A stretch of DNA of 64,000 bases from Corbicula japonica (Eukaryota > Mollusca > Bivalvia > Venerida > Cyrenidae). The notes beneath the pieces are model-generated. The model searched no databases. It was given only the letters and a program-made list of their open reading frames with translations, and was not told the DNA's origin. Shown piece by piece: positions 23,285 through 33,481 of this stretch; positions within the stretch are counted from its first letter, which is position 1; each line of letters starts with the position of its first letter. The translations under genes and the position numbers were made by a program. Location: positions 3,563,955-3,627,954 of the forward strand of contig JAZAYU010000052.1 in assembly GCA_038501625.1 (NCBI GenBank), read 5' to 3'.

Positions 23285-23471
23285 ATTCTTTATGCGAATA
23301 TGTTTTTTTACAAGTTTTAGCTATCACAAAAAGCTAGTCGGTCATTAGAGTAACATTTAAACAAATTACAGCACTGACATTCTTTATGCGAATATGTTTT
23401 TTTACAAGTTTTAGCTATCACAAAAAGCTAGTCGGTCATTAGAGTAACATTTAAACAAATTACAGCACTGA
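23285..23471. repeat. 94-bp tandem duplication, identical units
   Basis: The block beginning ATTCTTTATGCGAATATG is repeated immediately (23285-23378 and 23379-23471) with no difference that I can see, so it is recent or an assembly duplication. It sits in the shared upstream region of genes A and B. Confidence 0.9.
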
Positions 23472-24382
23472 AGGCAAAACTTTGAACGTTAATTGTTTTG
23501 ATGCCATTCACTCCCGAATATTATTGCTCAGTTTTGATGAGGAACAATTTGCAAAAAAATTCTAAGAAAACTATCCTATATCTCGACTGCTAGTTCGAAT
23601 TTATCTCGACCATAAAATGAAAAAAAAGGTTGAAATTATTTTTAAGCCAATGACAATGCAGTATTTTTCTAATATTTCGAACCTTTATTTTCATAAAGTC
23701 GCGCGGCTGAAATGTGTCTATTATAGGTCAGTTTCGTCCATAATATTGTTCGAACATTAATCGATAAAAATGTATATTTCGTAAACGTTCTTCTACAGTG
23801 TTCAAGGTTTGCGTGAATTTAAAAATTTAAGGGAAAGAAAATCATTAAAATATTGTTTAGCTTTGTCCTTTTTGACTTATGATAATCTTCTTCAATTGCT
23901 TAACCCTTTATTTCCATAGATACATCTGTTATCATATCGGCAACCAGTTTAGATCCAGATCAACCATTAAATCAATGTCATCTGATCAGTATCTGCATTT
24001 TCTCTTCCTTTGTTGTCACAAAAAACCTGGTGAAATTGACAGCTATAACTGTCGATCGCGCTCAGAATACACGGATGAGCCCGTAGATCCGGATATAAAC
24101 TATTTTGCCATGATGTAAAATATTTATTTACGAAGTAAAGGGTTAAATGGAACTTCCACTGATGTTGTTCTCAACCAAAGGACAATTTTTTCCGGAAGAC
24201 AGTTATGTTCACATGGTGTTTTCCGATAAAAGAAATTTGATAATTAACTTTCTAAAATATTCTCCGTTGAATGACAAAACTACGGTTTGACTATTGATTT
24301 TTGCATACCCATATATGGTAATTTAGGCGGCGACTGTTTTGTCAGCTACAAAAATAATTGCGACCATAATATATATAATAGA

Positions 24383-24470
24383 TTATTTGGAGGCTTGTAT
24401 GAAAAATTAAACGGTCGCCCAGCTGTGCTGGGCCTTGCCTTTTTAATTTTCATACAAGCCTCCAAATAAA
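24383..24470. repeat. Hairpin, 88 bp
   Basis: TTATTTGGAGGCTTGTATGA and its inverse flank a short GC-rich loop (GGTCGCCCAGCTGTGCTGGGCC), itself partly palindromic. Confidence 0.8.
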
Positions 24471-25913
24471 CTATAACCTATAGATAATGCATCGCATACT
24501 AGTATCAAACAAAGCCAAAACTGTACTGTTTCACATTTTTATATCTAAAGACAGTGCTAGTCTGCTAGAAATATCGCGGTTTACAATATACTTGTATATG
24601 TGTACTATTTTGAGAGGCAGTTAAACACAAACATAATGTTTATTGTTTGACATTGTGAATTCATGTAGAAAACTTAAGTTGATACCAAATTCTGCATCAG
24701 CTTAAGACTTCTTTAATTGTGTTTCATGTTATTGTTTTCAGAAAATACTCTAAAATAAAATATTGAAAAGGTATAATCAAACAGTATCTTATCAATGCGT
24801 TATAGGGCAGTTAATATTTCGGTTGTAGAAGTTATGTAGTTTAATTTATATCGTTTTCATAAATTATCACTGCTTGTGATGTGCTTGATGTGAAGTGTGT
24901 TTTCAACCTGGGATATTATGTTTTTGACAAAAACATTCAACGAACGTTATTATTAAATCTTTATTTTACAAGAAGGTATGTAACGTTATAACGTAATATT
25001 TTTTAAATATCTTAATGAAAATTTGTTTAACCTAAAAAGCATTAAATATTTGAAAAAAAAACAACAACAAAACATTTTCATCTTGTGTTCATTTACAGCA
25101 AAGCGGGTTTTGGACAGAGATTAACTCAAAAAAGATTAACACAAAAATCTAGATAATCTATAATTTTACTCGATTCAATTTGGATTAGCAATGCACATTT
25201 GGTTCAGTAGATAAAAAAGCCAACACACCATCAAATAAACGCTGATAGAATATAAATGTACGAGTATTTATTTGTATGTTATCGAATTTGAAACGTGCAT
25301 TCTCTAGAGTTTACGAGTTTTATACAATTAAGTTGAAATTTTCACTTTATATTACCAAGAGATTGCGGATGTAAAAATAAGGATTGAACTAAAAAATTAT
25401 TATACGGTTAATATCCACTTTTCAAAAACTTTACTATGCGTTCAATAAGAAATTTTGTTAGAATTATAATGAAAATTTTAGGAACCTGGAATTTAACTGT
25501 TTTCAGTAAATTGTATAAAAACAAGCATAACCAGTTTGTATCAGATTTAGGAAAACTGATATAAAATCACTTAAAATTACATCATATCTTATTTCATGAT
25601 AACGCATCTTGTTGAATTATCATATCTTTACTATCTTGGTATCTTTATTTTATATCATTTTCTGAAAATGCAAAATTCAATAATAATATTTAATGACAGT
25701 GAAAACTCATTATACATTCTACATTTTTCATCTTACACGGTGGCCATACCACGTGGTTTTTGACATCATTTTTGGGATTACGGCAAGAAAAAAATACATT
25801 AATTCAAATCTTCAAAGTTTTGTAAGTATTTGATTAGTTATCATTTTTGTCGAAGTTTAGCGCATTCTAAGGAGAAAATTTAACACTACCTATGTTTAAG
25901 AATATATTTGTCT

Positions 25914-25978
25914 GTGATTAGGGGCAAATACTGATAAAACTGTTATCATTCAATTTCAGTATTTGCCCCGAATCAAAG
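25914..25978. repeat. Hairpin, 65 bp
   Basis: TGATTAGGGGCAAATACTGA pairs with TCAGTATTTGCCCCGAATCA (one mismatch), about 310 bp upstream of the gene B start. Confidence 0.8.
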
Positions 25979-26288
25979 AAAACAAATGATAGACAAACAA
26001 TGCGACGTCAAAAATGTATTGGCATCCGTGGATAGTGTCACATATCTAAACAATGAATTAAGTTTAAGAAAAATTACACAAACATATTACAATCATATAC
26101 ACATATGCAAACATTGAAATCTGGATCTTAAATTTCGCTTGTTTCTGAAGATCAGAAATTCATGGTATGCAAGATTTTTGTCAATACTCCGGAGATTTAA
26201 AAATGGTTTTGACAAGAAATATTTGTTGTAAACTGAACTAATATTGGGAATTTTAATTCTCCTATCAGAACACGCGAAAAGAGTGAAA

Positions 26289-26586
26289 ATGCCGATACCG
26301 GAGGAACAATTAGAGGAAGAACAGCGGGAAAATTTAGTGGTCAACAAATCAGCGCTGGAGAAAGGTGTTTACAGTGTCACAAAGACTGATCATAGCGATC
26401 CAAGTGACAAACATGATGGCCATAAGAAAGATGTTGGAAATTACTCAAAAATGAAAATATGGAGAGCGAGTTTGAACAAGAAAAAAACATACCTGATAAT
26501 TTTGTTACTGATTGTTGCGCTTGGGGTTGTATTAACGTTATTTTTCACAAATAAACCATCAGCAATCGGTTCGTTTACACGTACAG
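26289..26586 (+). CDS. Gene B exon 1: cytoplasmic tail and transmembrane helix
   Basis: ATG at 26289 (M-P-I-P, conserved with gene A). The tail contains E-N-L-V-V-N-K-S and G-V-Y-S-V, then K-K-K before a hydrophobic helix, then F-T-N-K-P-S-A. The donor is ACAG|GTACG, phase 1. No signal peptide precedes the helix, so a type II topology is inferred. Confidence 0.87.
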
Positions 26587-29500
26587 GTACGATAGTCAGT
26601 CAATTTCACCCAAATTAACCTACGGAAATGAATTATTCAGCCAAATACAACGTTAAATGATTACCAACTTTGAATCATTTCTGAAATCATTTTTGTTGTC
26701 CAATAGACTGTTATAATCTTTTAGATAATTTAGATAATTATGAGATGTTTGTACTTTTGCATATTTCAAACGATTAAAAAAATCAAATCTTTAAAAAAGA
26801 TATATTAGAAACAGTAAATAAAAGAGAAACAAAAAGATAACGTTTTTTAAATGATCAATTTCAAATAAGACACCAGGTCCCAAGGTTATAAAGCTGAGCA
26901 TTGAAACCAGTCTCAAATTTGAGACTGGTTTCCAAACTCAGCTTCATAACCTTCAGCCCAGGCGTGAAAATGAAATTACTCGTACATGTAACTGGGAAAT
27001 GAAAATAATACTTCAGTGTTCAAGGAGTGTTTTGTTCCTTTCCAGATGCAGATATGTTGATTTTCTTGTTTTTCCATTAAATTAGTATATGGTGGATGGA
27101 CATCATGGGGACATTGGTCTACATGTACTCTAAGTTGTGGAGAGGGAGTAAAGATAAGGTCAAGGTCATGCTCGAACTCAACATGTCTTGGAGACTCTTT
27201 CGAGATAACTGCATGCACCATCAAGAAATGCCAAGGTTTAGTTTGTTTTCTTTACAAAATAATCGTACATTTTCGCTGTTCAATCAAGTAAAACTCACGA
27301 CCAGATGATGTTGTTTATCCACAATTTTGTTAGAGATATCGGGAAACGGGAAATATTTAAACATTGCATGATTTACTTTTTAAATTTACAAATCTTACAA
27401 GATACTGTGAGTTCTATTAACTCCGAATGCCTTAATTAATTTATCAATTAATAATCAATTAATTAAATGCCATAACATAAGTCCGAAAGCAATGTGTTAG
27501 AACTGTAAAGTAACATAAAGTTTATGTTTAACAGAAGCGGGCTGGACTGACTGGTCTGACTGGGGAAGGTGCTCTGTAACATGTGGTTTGGGAATGAAGA
27601 AACGACAGAGAATATGCAGTAATCCTGAACCATCGCCATTCGGCCCATTCTGCAACGGATCCTCGGAAGAAACTAAAATATGTTACAAACCGTCCTGTAA
27701 TGGTATTATACCTGTCCTTTTTTTGTTAGTTTCTGTACGACTCCTATAATTGCAAAGACGCAGTCAGAAAAACATTTGTGAATACATGTAGTATTGATCT
27801 TATAATTACTATTAACATCGTTAACACATAACGCTGGTATTAGTTTCGGGAAAACAAATACACAGCCTAGTAACCTTTTGGAACAAACTTTTTTTTAACT
27901 CGTACAGTTTTCAGTTGCATGTCCGTATTTGTTACATGTAGCAGTCTACCTCTGGATCGGTAGTTTAAAAGGCCTTTACCACGTTGCAAAACAATTTTAC
28001 CACCTATAACCTTTAACAGAAGCAGAGTGGTCTGGCTGGTCTGACTGGGGAAGCTGCTCTGTGACCTGTGGATTGGGCCTGAAGAGGCGGCAAAGACAAT
28101 GCAATGATCCGCAGCCATCGCCATTCGGTTCATACTGTAACGGATCTTCGGAAGAAGTTGATACATGTTATCAACCTTCTTGTTTTGGTATGTTCTTATT
28201 ATATTACCTTCCTATATATCATACACGTCAAAGATGTTCTGTTATTTAAACTTAGCAATTTATTATTATAATTGGACAATGATAATTTGGTAATGTTTAC
28301 ATTGGCGTAACATGTAATCAATTAATTTATATTTTTATACTTGTTAAATACAAAGCGTAATACTCACAACACTTATCCCATTAGCCGAGTGGGCTACGAC
28401 GCAGTCAATAAAATACGTTAAAATGCAATTGTAGCAAAGGATTTATAGGTTGTACGTTCGAAACATGTCTTTTACATTTATTTATACTTTTTACATAATT
28501 TATTTTGCGAAAAATGAATAGAAGCAAAAAATATACAATGCTTTAAAATAACTGCAAAAATACTTAAAAAATATAAGTCTACAATATATCTCTTACAACC
28601 CTGTGTCAACGTGAAACGAACCCGTGTGGGAAAACAGTTAAGTCATTGCGAGCCGACGCGTAAATTTTCCTTTACCAAAGTGTTAACATTATATTAATAA
28701 TTGTAAACGTCGCCAATTTATCCTGGTCGACAAAGAAGATATGAGAATCGTCGTGAGGCAATGTGGATAAGTACTGTCCATAAACGGGCTCAATCAAACC
28801 AAGCATTTTGATTACTCTTGAGATTCCTTTTCATCTGTTTAATATTAAACAAATGTATGGCATATTTTCATATTTTGGCAATTATGGCATATTTTCATAT
28901 TTTGGCAATTATGGCATATTTTCATATTTTGGCAATTATGGCAAATTTTCATATTTTGGCAAGTATGGCATATTTTCATATTTTGGCAATTATGGCATAC
29001 TCATATTTTGGCAATTATGGCATATTTTCATATTTTGGCAATTATGGCATATTTTCATATTTTGGCAATTATGGCATATTTTCATATTTTGGCAATTATG
29101 GCATATTTTCATATTTGATTAACAGTTTATTTTCAGTTGTTCAGCATCTATTATTTCGGAAGAAATATATATTTATGTGTTATTAATTTTTTCAACAACA
29201 TGGCATCTCAACCACCCTGATATATTATTTACAGCAGCAAACGATTTAAGTAAACAATGATTGTTAAAATTAAAACTAATATAGCTTTCTTTTTATCGAA
29301 ACTGGATTTGAAACACATCAAGTTTTTGAAAATGTAATATGTTTACATGATTATCAAAACATCATAAACAAACGTGTTACATGTTAAAAGGCTGTCGCGC
29401 TTTTCAGCTAACAGGTTTTTCTTGTATCAGAATACTATGTCGTTATCACCGTAATGGCTATCTTAAATGGTTTAAATCCCTTATTGTTTTAAATGTACAC

Positions 29501-31661
29501 TAATTTGATTTTTGTAAACAGCGGTCGGATGGTCACCTTGGGAGCAGTGGTCTTCTTGCACAGAAAGCTGTGGCGGAGGAATACAGTTAAGATCAAGGTC
29601 TTGTTTATCCCCCATATCATCCAGCGGACAACCGGCGTGTACTGGAGAACCTACAGAAATAAAGAAATGCAACAGTGTTTCATGTCCAAGTAAGTTATAT
29701 CAAAGAAATACGTGTTCCCCTTTAAAATGAAGATAGTCACTCCGACAAAGTCACCATTGCAAACAAGAATAATTGCATCTAATAAAAATGTATATATGTA
29801 GATCTGTAAATTTCGATTCAATGTGTTTGTTAAATTTGTAAATAGTATTTTTAATAAGTGGGGTAATTAAAGGCCTTTCCATATGTGTTTGGTCAGAAAA
29901 ACCATAATCACGATACACATTTACTATATATTGCCTTAAAAAGAAGCAGTCTACCTTTGGATCGATAATTTAAAAGTCCTTTACCACGATGTTAAACAAT
30001 TTTACCACATACACTGTACATGTATAACCTTTAACAGAAGCAGAGTGGTCTGCCTGGTCTGACTGGGGAAGCTGCTCTGTGACCTGTGGATTGGGCCTGA
30101 AGAGGCGGCAAAGAGCGTGCACTCATCCGCAACCATCGCCAATGGGTTCATACTGCAACGGATCCTCGGAAGAAGTTGATATATGTAACCAACGATCTTG
30201 TTCTGGTATACTCGTTTTCTTTTATGTTATGTTTCTATGGCTGGACTATGTAGAGGATGCATGGTGGTCTGGGGGTTTAAACCAGAGTCGCCTAAAAAGG
30301 TTCTCATATGAACAAGTTGTCATTGTGACATAAGTCCAGAAGAAGGTTCGTTTGGGAATTTTTAAACAGACGATTGAAGATCGGTCGGTTCTTTTTATTC
30401 TTACCACCGTGTTGATTTTACTAACGGTGTTCTTATCTCAGTAAGGTCACTCAGTACCAACATTTTCCGCTCGACATGTCATTAGATTCTTATTTCATTT
30501 GTGTTTGTGTGTTTTACCGCAACATTGTCAAGATTAAGTTAAATTACCAAGGTAACCTATTGTGAGAAGTAATTTCGTTTAACTGTTATATATGGATGAA
30601 ACACTATAAAATGTATTCTAGCAATGTGAAAAATCTTTTTTTTAAACGTTGTCGTCTTTTGCACAATAGCTTCTGCATTTAGTTGGACTGATTGTTAATA
30701 CCAAGCTAAAAAGGGACACCAATCAACTTTAATTCGATTGAAAACAAAAAAAAATATGTAATGTTATTATGAATTGATTTATGTTTTCATCTACAAACAG
30801 CAGTCGGATGGTCACCTTGGGGGCAGTGGTCTCCTTGCACAGAAAGCTGTGGCGGAGGAATACAGTTAAGATCAAGGTCTTGTTTATCCCCTATATCCAG
30901 TGGACAACCGGCATGTACTGGAGACCATACAGAAATAACAAAATGCAACAGTTATTCATGTCCAAGTAAGTTTATTGAAACAATACGCGTGTTCTTCATT
31001 CAAAGTCATTGCTCATTATATAATTAAAGGACTAATTAATGTCCTTAATAAGAAATTCGATATTTGTATTAAGTAGAAATAGAGCTGTAAATTTTGATTA
31101 GACGATTTCAGTTAATATATAATGCGGCATTCGTACGATTAAAATAATTTTATAAAATATACATTTATAGATGTAAGTTTTTTATTGAGAAATTATAACA
31201 ATGCATATCTTTTTCTAAAACGAATATTATAGCACTCTCCATAAATGATAGAATTTAAGACAGAACTTTATTCTCAAAAATGAAAAATTTGTATAAGCAC
31301 AATTAGTAATAATGATAAACTATGTTGCTAGGTTTTCTGATATGGTTAATAAGCTAATTATTGCCGGCGTTCGAAGCATAACTCACAAACGCATTTCAAA
31401 TAAACATGAAAGTAACGGGATAAAGTAAAGAACTATTTTATTATATACTATGACGATTGATCCCAGCTGATATACATTTTTACAGATGAAATTTTACGTG
31501 TGGATCGTCCACTATATGTCAGCAATGGAGTTTTGGGACTTGATGATCAACATATGGACCGGAAGATAAACACTGTCATGAAGTCATCAACAGGAAGAGT
31601 CGTCTATTTGTCCAGTTCATTACTGGCAATGATATGGTCTGTCTCGTACTTGCTTTTATAA
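26289..31661 (+). CDS. Gene B: type II membrane protein with six TSP1 repeats and a hydrophobic C terminus
   Basis: Predicted exons are 26289-26586, 27086-27235, 27535-27702, 28020-28187, 29522-29689, 30038-30205, 30801-30965 and 31486-31661: 1461 nt, 486 aa. The layout is an acidic cytoplasmic tail (1-66), a transmembrane helix (about 67-86), six TSP1 domains, and the conserved terminal exon. All internal junctions are phase 1. Exons 4-5 and 6-7 repeat the same pair of TSP1 types, which suggests duplication of an exon pair. The gene lies head-to-head with paralogue A, which has three repeats. Family-level knowledge says TSP1 arrays bind matrix or surface ligands; the actual ligand and role here are unknown. 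A protein anchored at both ends would present its TSP1 array as a loop on the cell surface. Confidence 0.85.
26878..26957. mobile_element. Palindromic MITE family P5, copy 1 (short)
   Basis: 80 bp: the outer arms (TCCCAAGGTTATAAAGCTGAG; AAACCAGTCTCAAATTTGAG) are kept but the GATTGG core is deleted. It is flanked by CCAGG on both sides (26873-26877, 26958-26962). In intron 1 of gene B. Confidence 0.88.
27086..27235 (+). CDS. Gene B exon 2: TSP1 repeat (short type)
   Basis: 150 nt, acceptor AAATTAG|TATATGG. It has W-T-S-W-G-H-W, C-T-L-S-C-G-E-G, R-S-R-S-C and six Cys in all. The donor is CAAG|GTTTAG, weaker than the GTAAG of gene A exon 2. Confidence 0.9.
27535..27702 (+). CDS. Gene B exon 3: TSP1 repeat (WSDW type)
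   Basis: 168 nt, acceptor TTAACAG|AAGC, donor AATG|GTATT. It has W-T-D-W-S-D-W, C-S-V-T-C-G-L-G, N-P-E-P-S-P-F-G and six Cys. Confidence 0.93.
28020..28187 (+). CDS. Gene B exon 4: TSP1 repeat (WSDW type)
   Basis: 168 nt, phase 1 to 1, donor TTTG|GTATG. It has W-S-G-W-S-D-W and C-S-V-T-C-G-L-G with six Cys. The preceding 60-80 bp of intron (TTTACCAC..) is also shared with exon 6, so the exon was duplicated with flanking intron. Confidence 0.93.
28857..29117. repeat. 27-bp minisatellite, about 10 units, in intron 4 of gene B
   Basis: Units of ATGGCATATTTTCATATTTT followed by GGCAATT repeat with very few changes, and one unit is shortened. Because 27 is divisible by 3 and the unit lacks stops in two frames, it produces long 9-residue-repeat ORFs (G-I-F-S-Y-F-G-N-Y). 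These are not joined to exons and are judged non-coding. Confidence 0.95.
29522..29689 (+). CDS. Gene B exon 5: TSP1 repeat (WEQW type)
   Basis: 168 nt, acceptor AAACAG|CGGTC, donor CCAA|GTAAG. It has W-S-P-W-E-Q-W, C-T-E-S-C-G-G-G, R-S-R-S-C and six Cys. Confidence 0.93.
30038..30205 (+). CDS. Gene B exon 6: TSP1 repeat (WSDW type)
   Basis: 168 nt, acceptor TTAACAG|AAGC, donor TCTG|GTATA. It has W-S-A-W-S-D-W and C-S-V-T-C-G-L-G. It is almost a copy of exon 4. Confidence 0.93.
30220..30560 (+). repeat. Degenerate PLE-arm repeat in intron 6 of gene B
   Basis: Fragments of the arm family are recognisable: GGGGGTTTAAACCAG, GGTTCTCATATGAACAAGT, GTGTTGATTTTACT..GTGTTCTTATCTCAGTAAG and GCAACATTGTCAAGATTAAG. 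The internal part is strongly diverged. Confidence 0.55.
30801..30965 (+). CDS. Gene B exon 7: TSP1 repeat (WGQW type)
   Basis: 165 nt, one codon shorter than exon 5 (one Ser fewer before G-Q-P-A-C), with acceptor AAACAG|CAGTC and donor CCAA|GTAAG. It has W-S-P-W-G-Q-W, C-T-E-S-C-G-G-G and six Cys. Confidence 0.93.
31486..31661 (+). CDS. Gene B terminal exon: conserved juxtamembrane segment and hydrophobic tail
   Basis: 176 nt, acceptor TTTTTACAG, stop TAA. It encodes N-G-V-L-G-L-D-D-Q-H-M-D-R-K-I-N, K-S-S-T-G and a hydrophobic run ending V-S-Y-L-L-L. It is aligned without gaps to the terminal exons of A and D. The conserved L-x-D-D-Q-H-x-D-R-K-I-N block is not a motif I recognise. Confidence 0.87.
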
Positions 31662-32212
31662 AATTGCACTACTAGTTACCCAAAAGATGAGCAAGTGTGA
31701 ATCGTTATAAAAAGGTTACGAGATATTAAAAACGAAAACAATTACACAAACATCTGACGAGTTTATACTAATTAATTAAAAAACTTTCTCGCAAGATCCG
31801 TTCCTTTGAACAACCATTGTGTTTATGTTTGATGCGCGATAGGGTTACTGGAAACAACATGTACACGTGTATTACACAACTTTACTAAACAGACAACAAT
31901 CTATGTCACTGGTATTAAAATTGTGATTTCAATCTTTTCAGTTGCAAACATGTATGCAGAACAACACAATTTTATTTGCATGGCGAACTCATCTGGACTA
32001 TAAATATGCTGCTTTCGGAATATGTAAAATGCTTATTAACACGAATCGCCATTTTTTACATCAAATAAAAAGTTGCAGACAAAACTTAGAAAGAAATCGG
32101 CTCTAGTTAATGTTTCATGCACTTCTTGTACACGTTGTTAGTTGTATACACACAGATGAAATATTTTATATTATTACTTTCTTCAGTAACATGATTGTTA
32201 AAGAATATATTT
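31662..32212. other. 3' flank of gene B
   Basis: Presumed 3' UTR and flank; an AATAAA is present near 32064. No further coding sequence is seen. Confidence 0.45.
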
Positions 32213-32463
32213 GAGGCACGCCACGGGAAAATTTACCTTCGGGCAGTCGACGTCAATCCTTGAAACGACGTCATAAAGTTGAGCAGACGACATTAATTAT
32301 TATGCAATTCGCGGTAAAAATACCATTTAATTGTCAAAATGTGTAACTAAATCACTGTTTTGTTATGAGAAAATGATAAAAATTTGAAAGTTCTTTGTAA
32401 ATATAGTAACATAAAAAATGACACAAAACATGTCCGAAGGTACCTTTTCCCGTGGCGCGCCTC
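32213..32463. mobile_element. 251-bp MITE with GAGGC ends
   Basis: The left end GAGGCACGCCACGGGAAAA, running on to CCTTCGGG, is inverted at the right (CCGAAGGTACCTTTTCCCGTGGCGCGCCTC), with one or two differences. ATTT flanks both sides. A related single end (GTACCTTTTCCCGTGACGC) occurs at 36958-36978. It has no ORF. Confidence 0.75.
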
Positions 32464-33481
32464 ATTTCGTAAAATTATGCGATTTGTTTTATCCGCGATG
32501 CTCATAGTTCAGATTGAGAAACGTGTATAATTATGTCTTCTGATATTTGTTTGCCTGTAAATAAGATTCTATGTTGGTGTTGTTGTTTTGAATATTATTG
32601 TTGTATTAAATAAAAGACACAGAAAAACTAAAACGAAGTTCTGTAATTTGACTAATGTCGGGTCATTTTGTATGTGTGTTGCTTAAAGCAACCTGACCGA
32701 GGTTTTAATCGGTTTATCTGAAACTGTTAGGCAAACAACGCAAAACAAAAGCAGAGGAGCCGATAGTAAATTACACAGACGAATCAGCAATAAACATCAA
32801 TCGAGAATTCGAAAAGTTTGAGGTATTCAAATTCCAGAAACCAAGTTAACATTTTGGAATGCCGTTAAAAATAATAAAAGACACTGAACAATTTACAAGA
32901 ACTAAATCAAAAGAGGAACACAATATATTCAACGTAAAAAGTTAACGGTAAACACCCAGATTGTGCCTAATTTGATTTTTGCATCATAAACGCATGTTTA
33001 AATAAATATTTTAAGATGAAGTCTATGTATACAAAAAGTAGTCAAATTAAAACTATTAGGTATACAAGTATTATTATATATAGTAGATATTCAGACGGAG
33101 AAATCGATTCAACATGCAATGAATGAAATGCACAATAAGTATACCTTTTGTATTGACATCATTGAAATACGAGGTGTGTTCGGGAAGTTTAAGGACTTTT
33201 GCTATATATTTGTTATTTATGGTGCATTTGTCTCCATATTTCACAAAAATATATTTCAATATATGCTTTATGTTAAATATCATGCTCATTAGCAAAAATG
33301 TGTAAGTCCCGCTTACAACTCGTGTCTATAGTAACCGCATAACGCATACCCGGAGCACTCCGTTTTTTTTTGTTATTATATTTATGCTATCAACATATTT
33401 AATTGCTAATACATTACTTGAAATACAGTCGATAATTTCGCAAAAACACACGAGCGTCATATACAACGTCAACGTCTTTTC

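Larger units (their letters stand above)
22330..26288. promoter_or_regulatory. Divergent intergenic region between genes A and B
   Basis: About 4 kb separate the two start codons, so 5' UTRs and promoters of both genes must lie here or in upstream non-coding exons. I could not fix a TATA box or start site. The region holds a 94-bp tandem duplication (23285-23471) and hairpins at 24383-24470 and 25914-25978. No other coding exon is convincing. Confidence 0.4.

Noticed and set aside
28808..29186. Two overlapping ORFs of over 100 codons with G-I-F-S-Y-F-G-N-Y repeats
   Set aside because: They are a by-product of the 27-bp minisatellite and lie in an intron with no splice connection.
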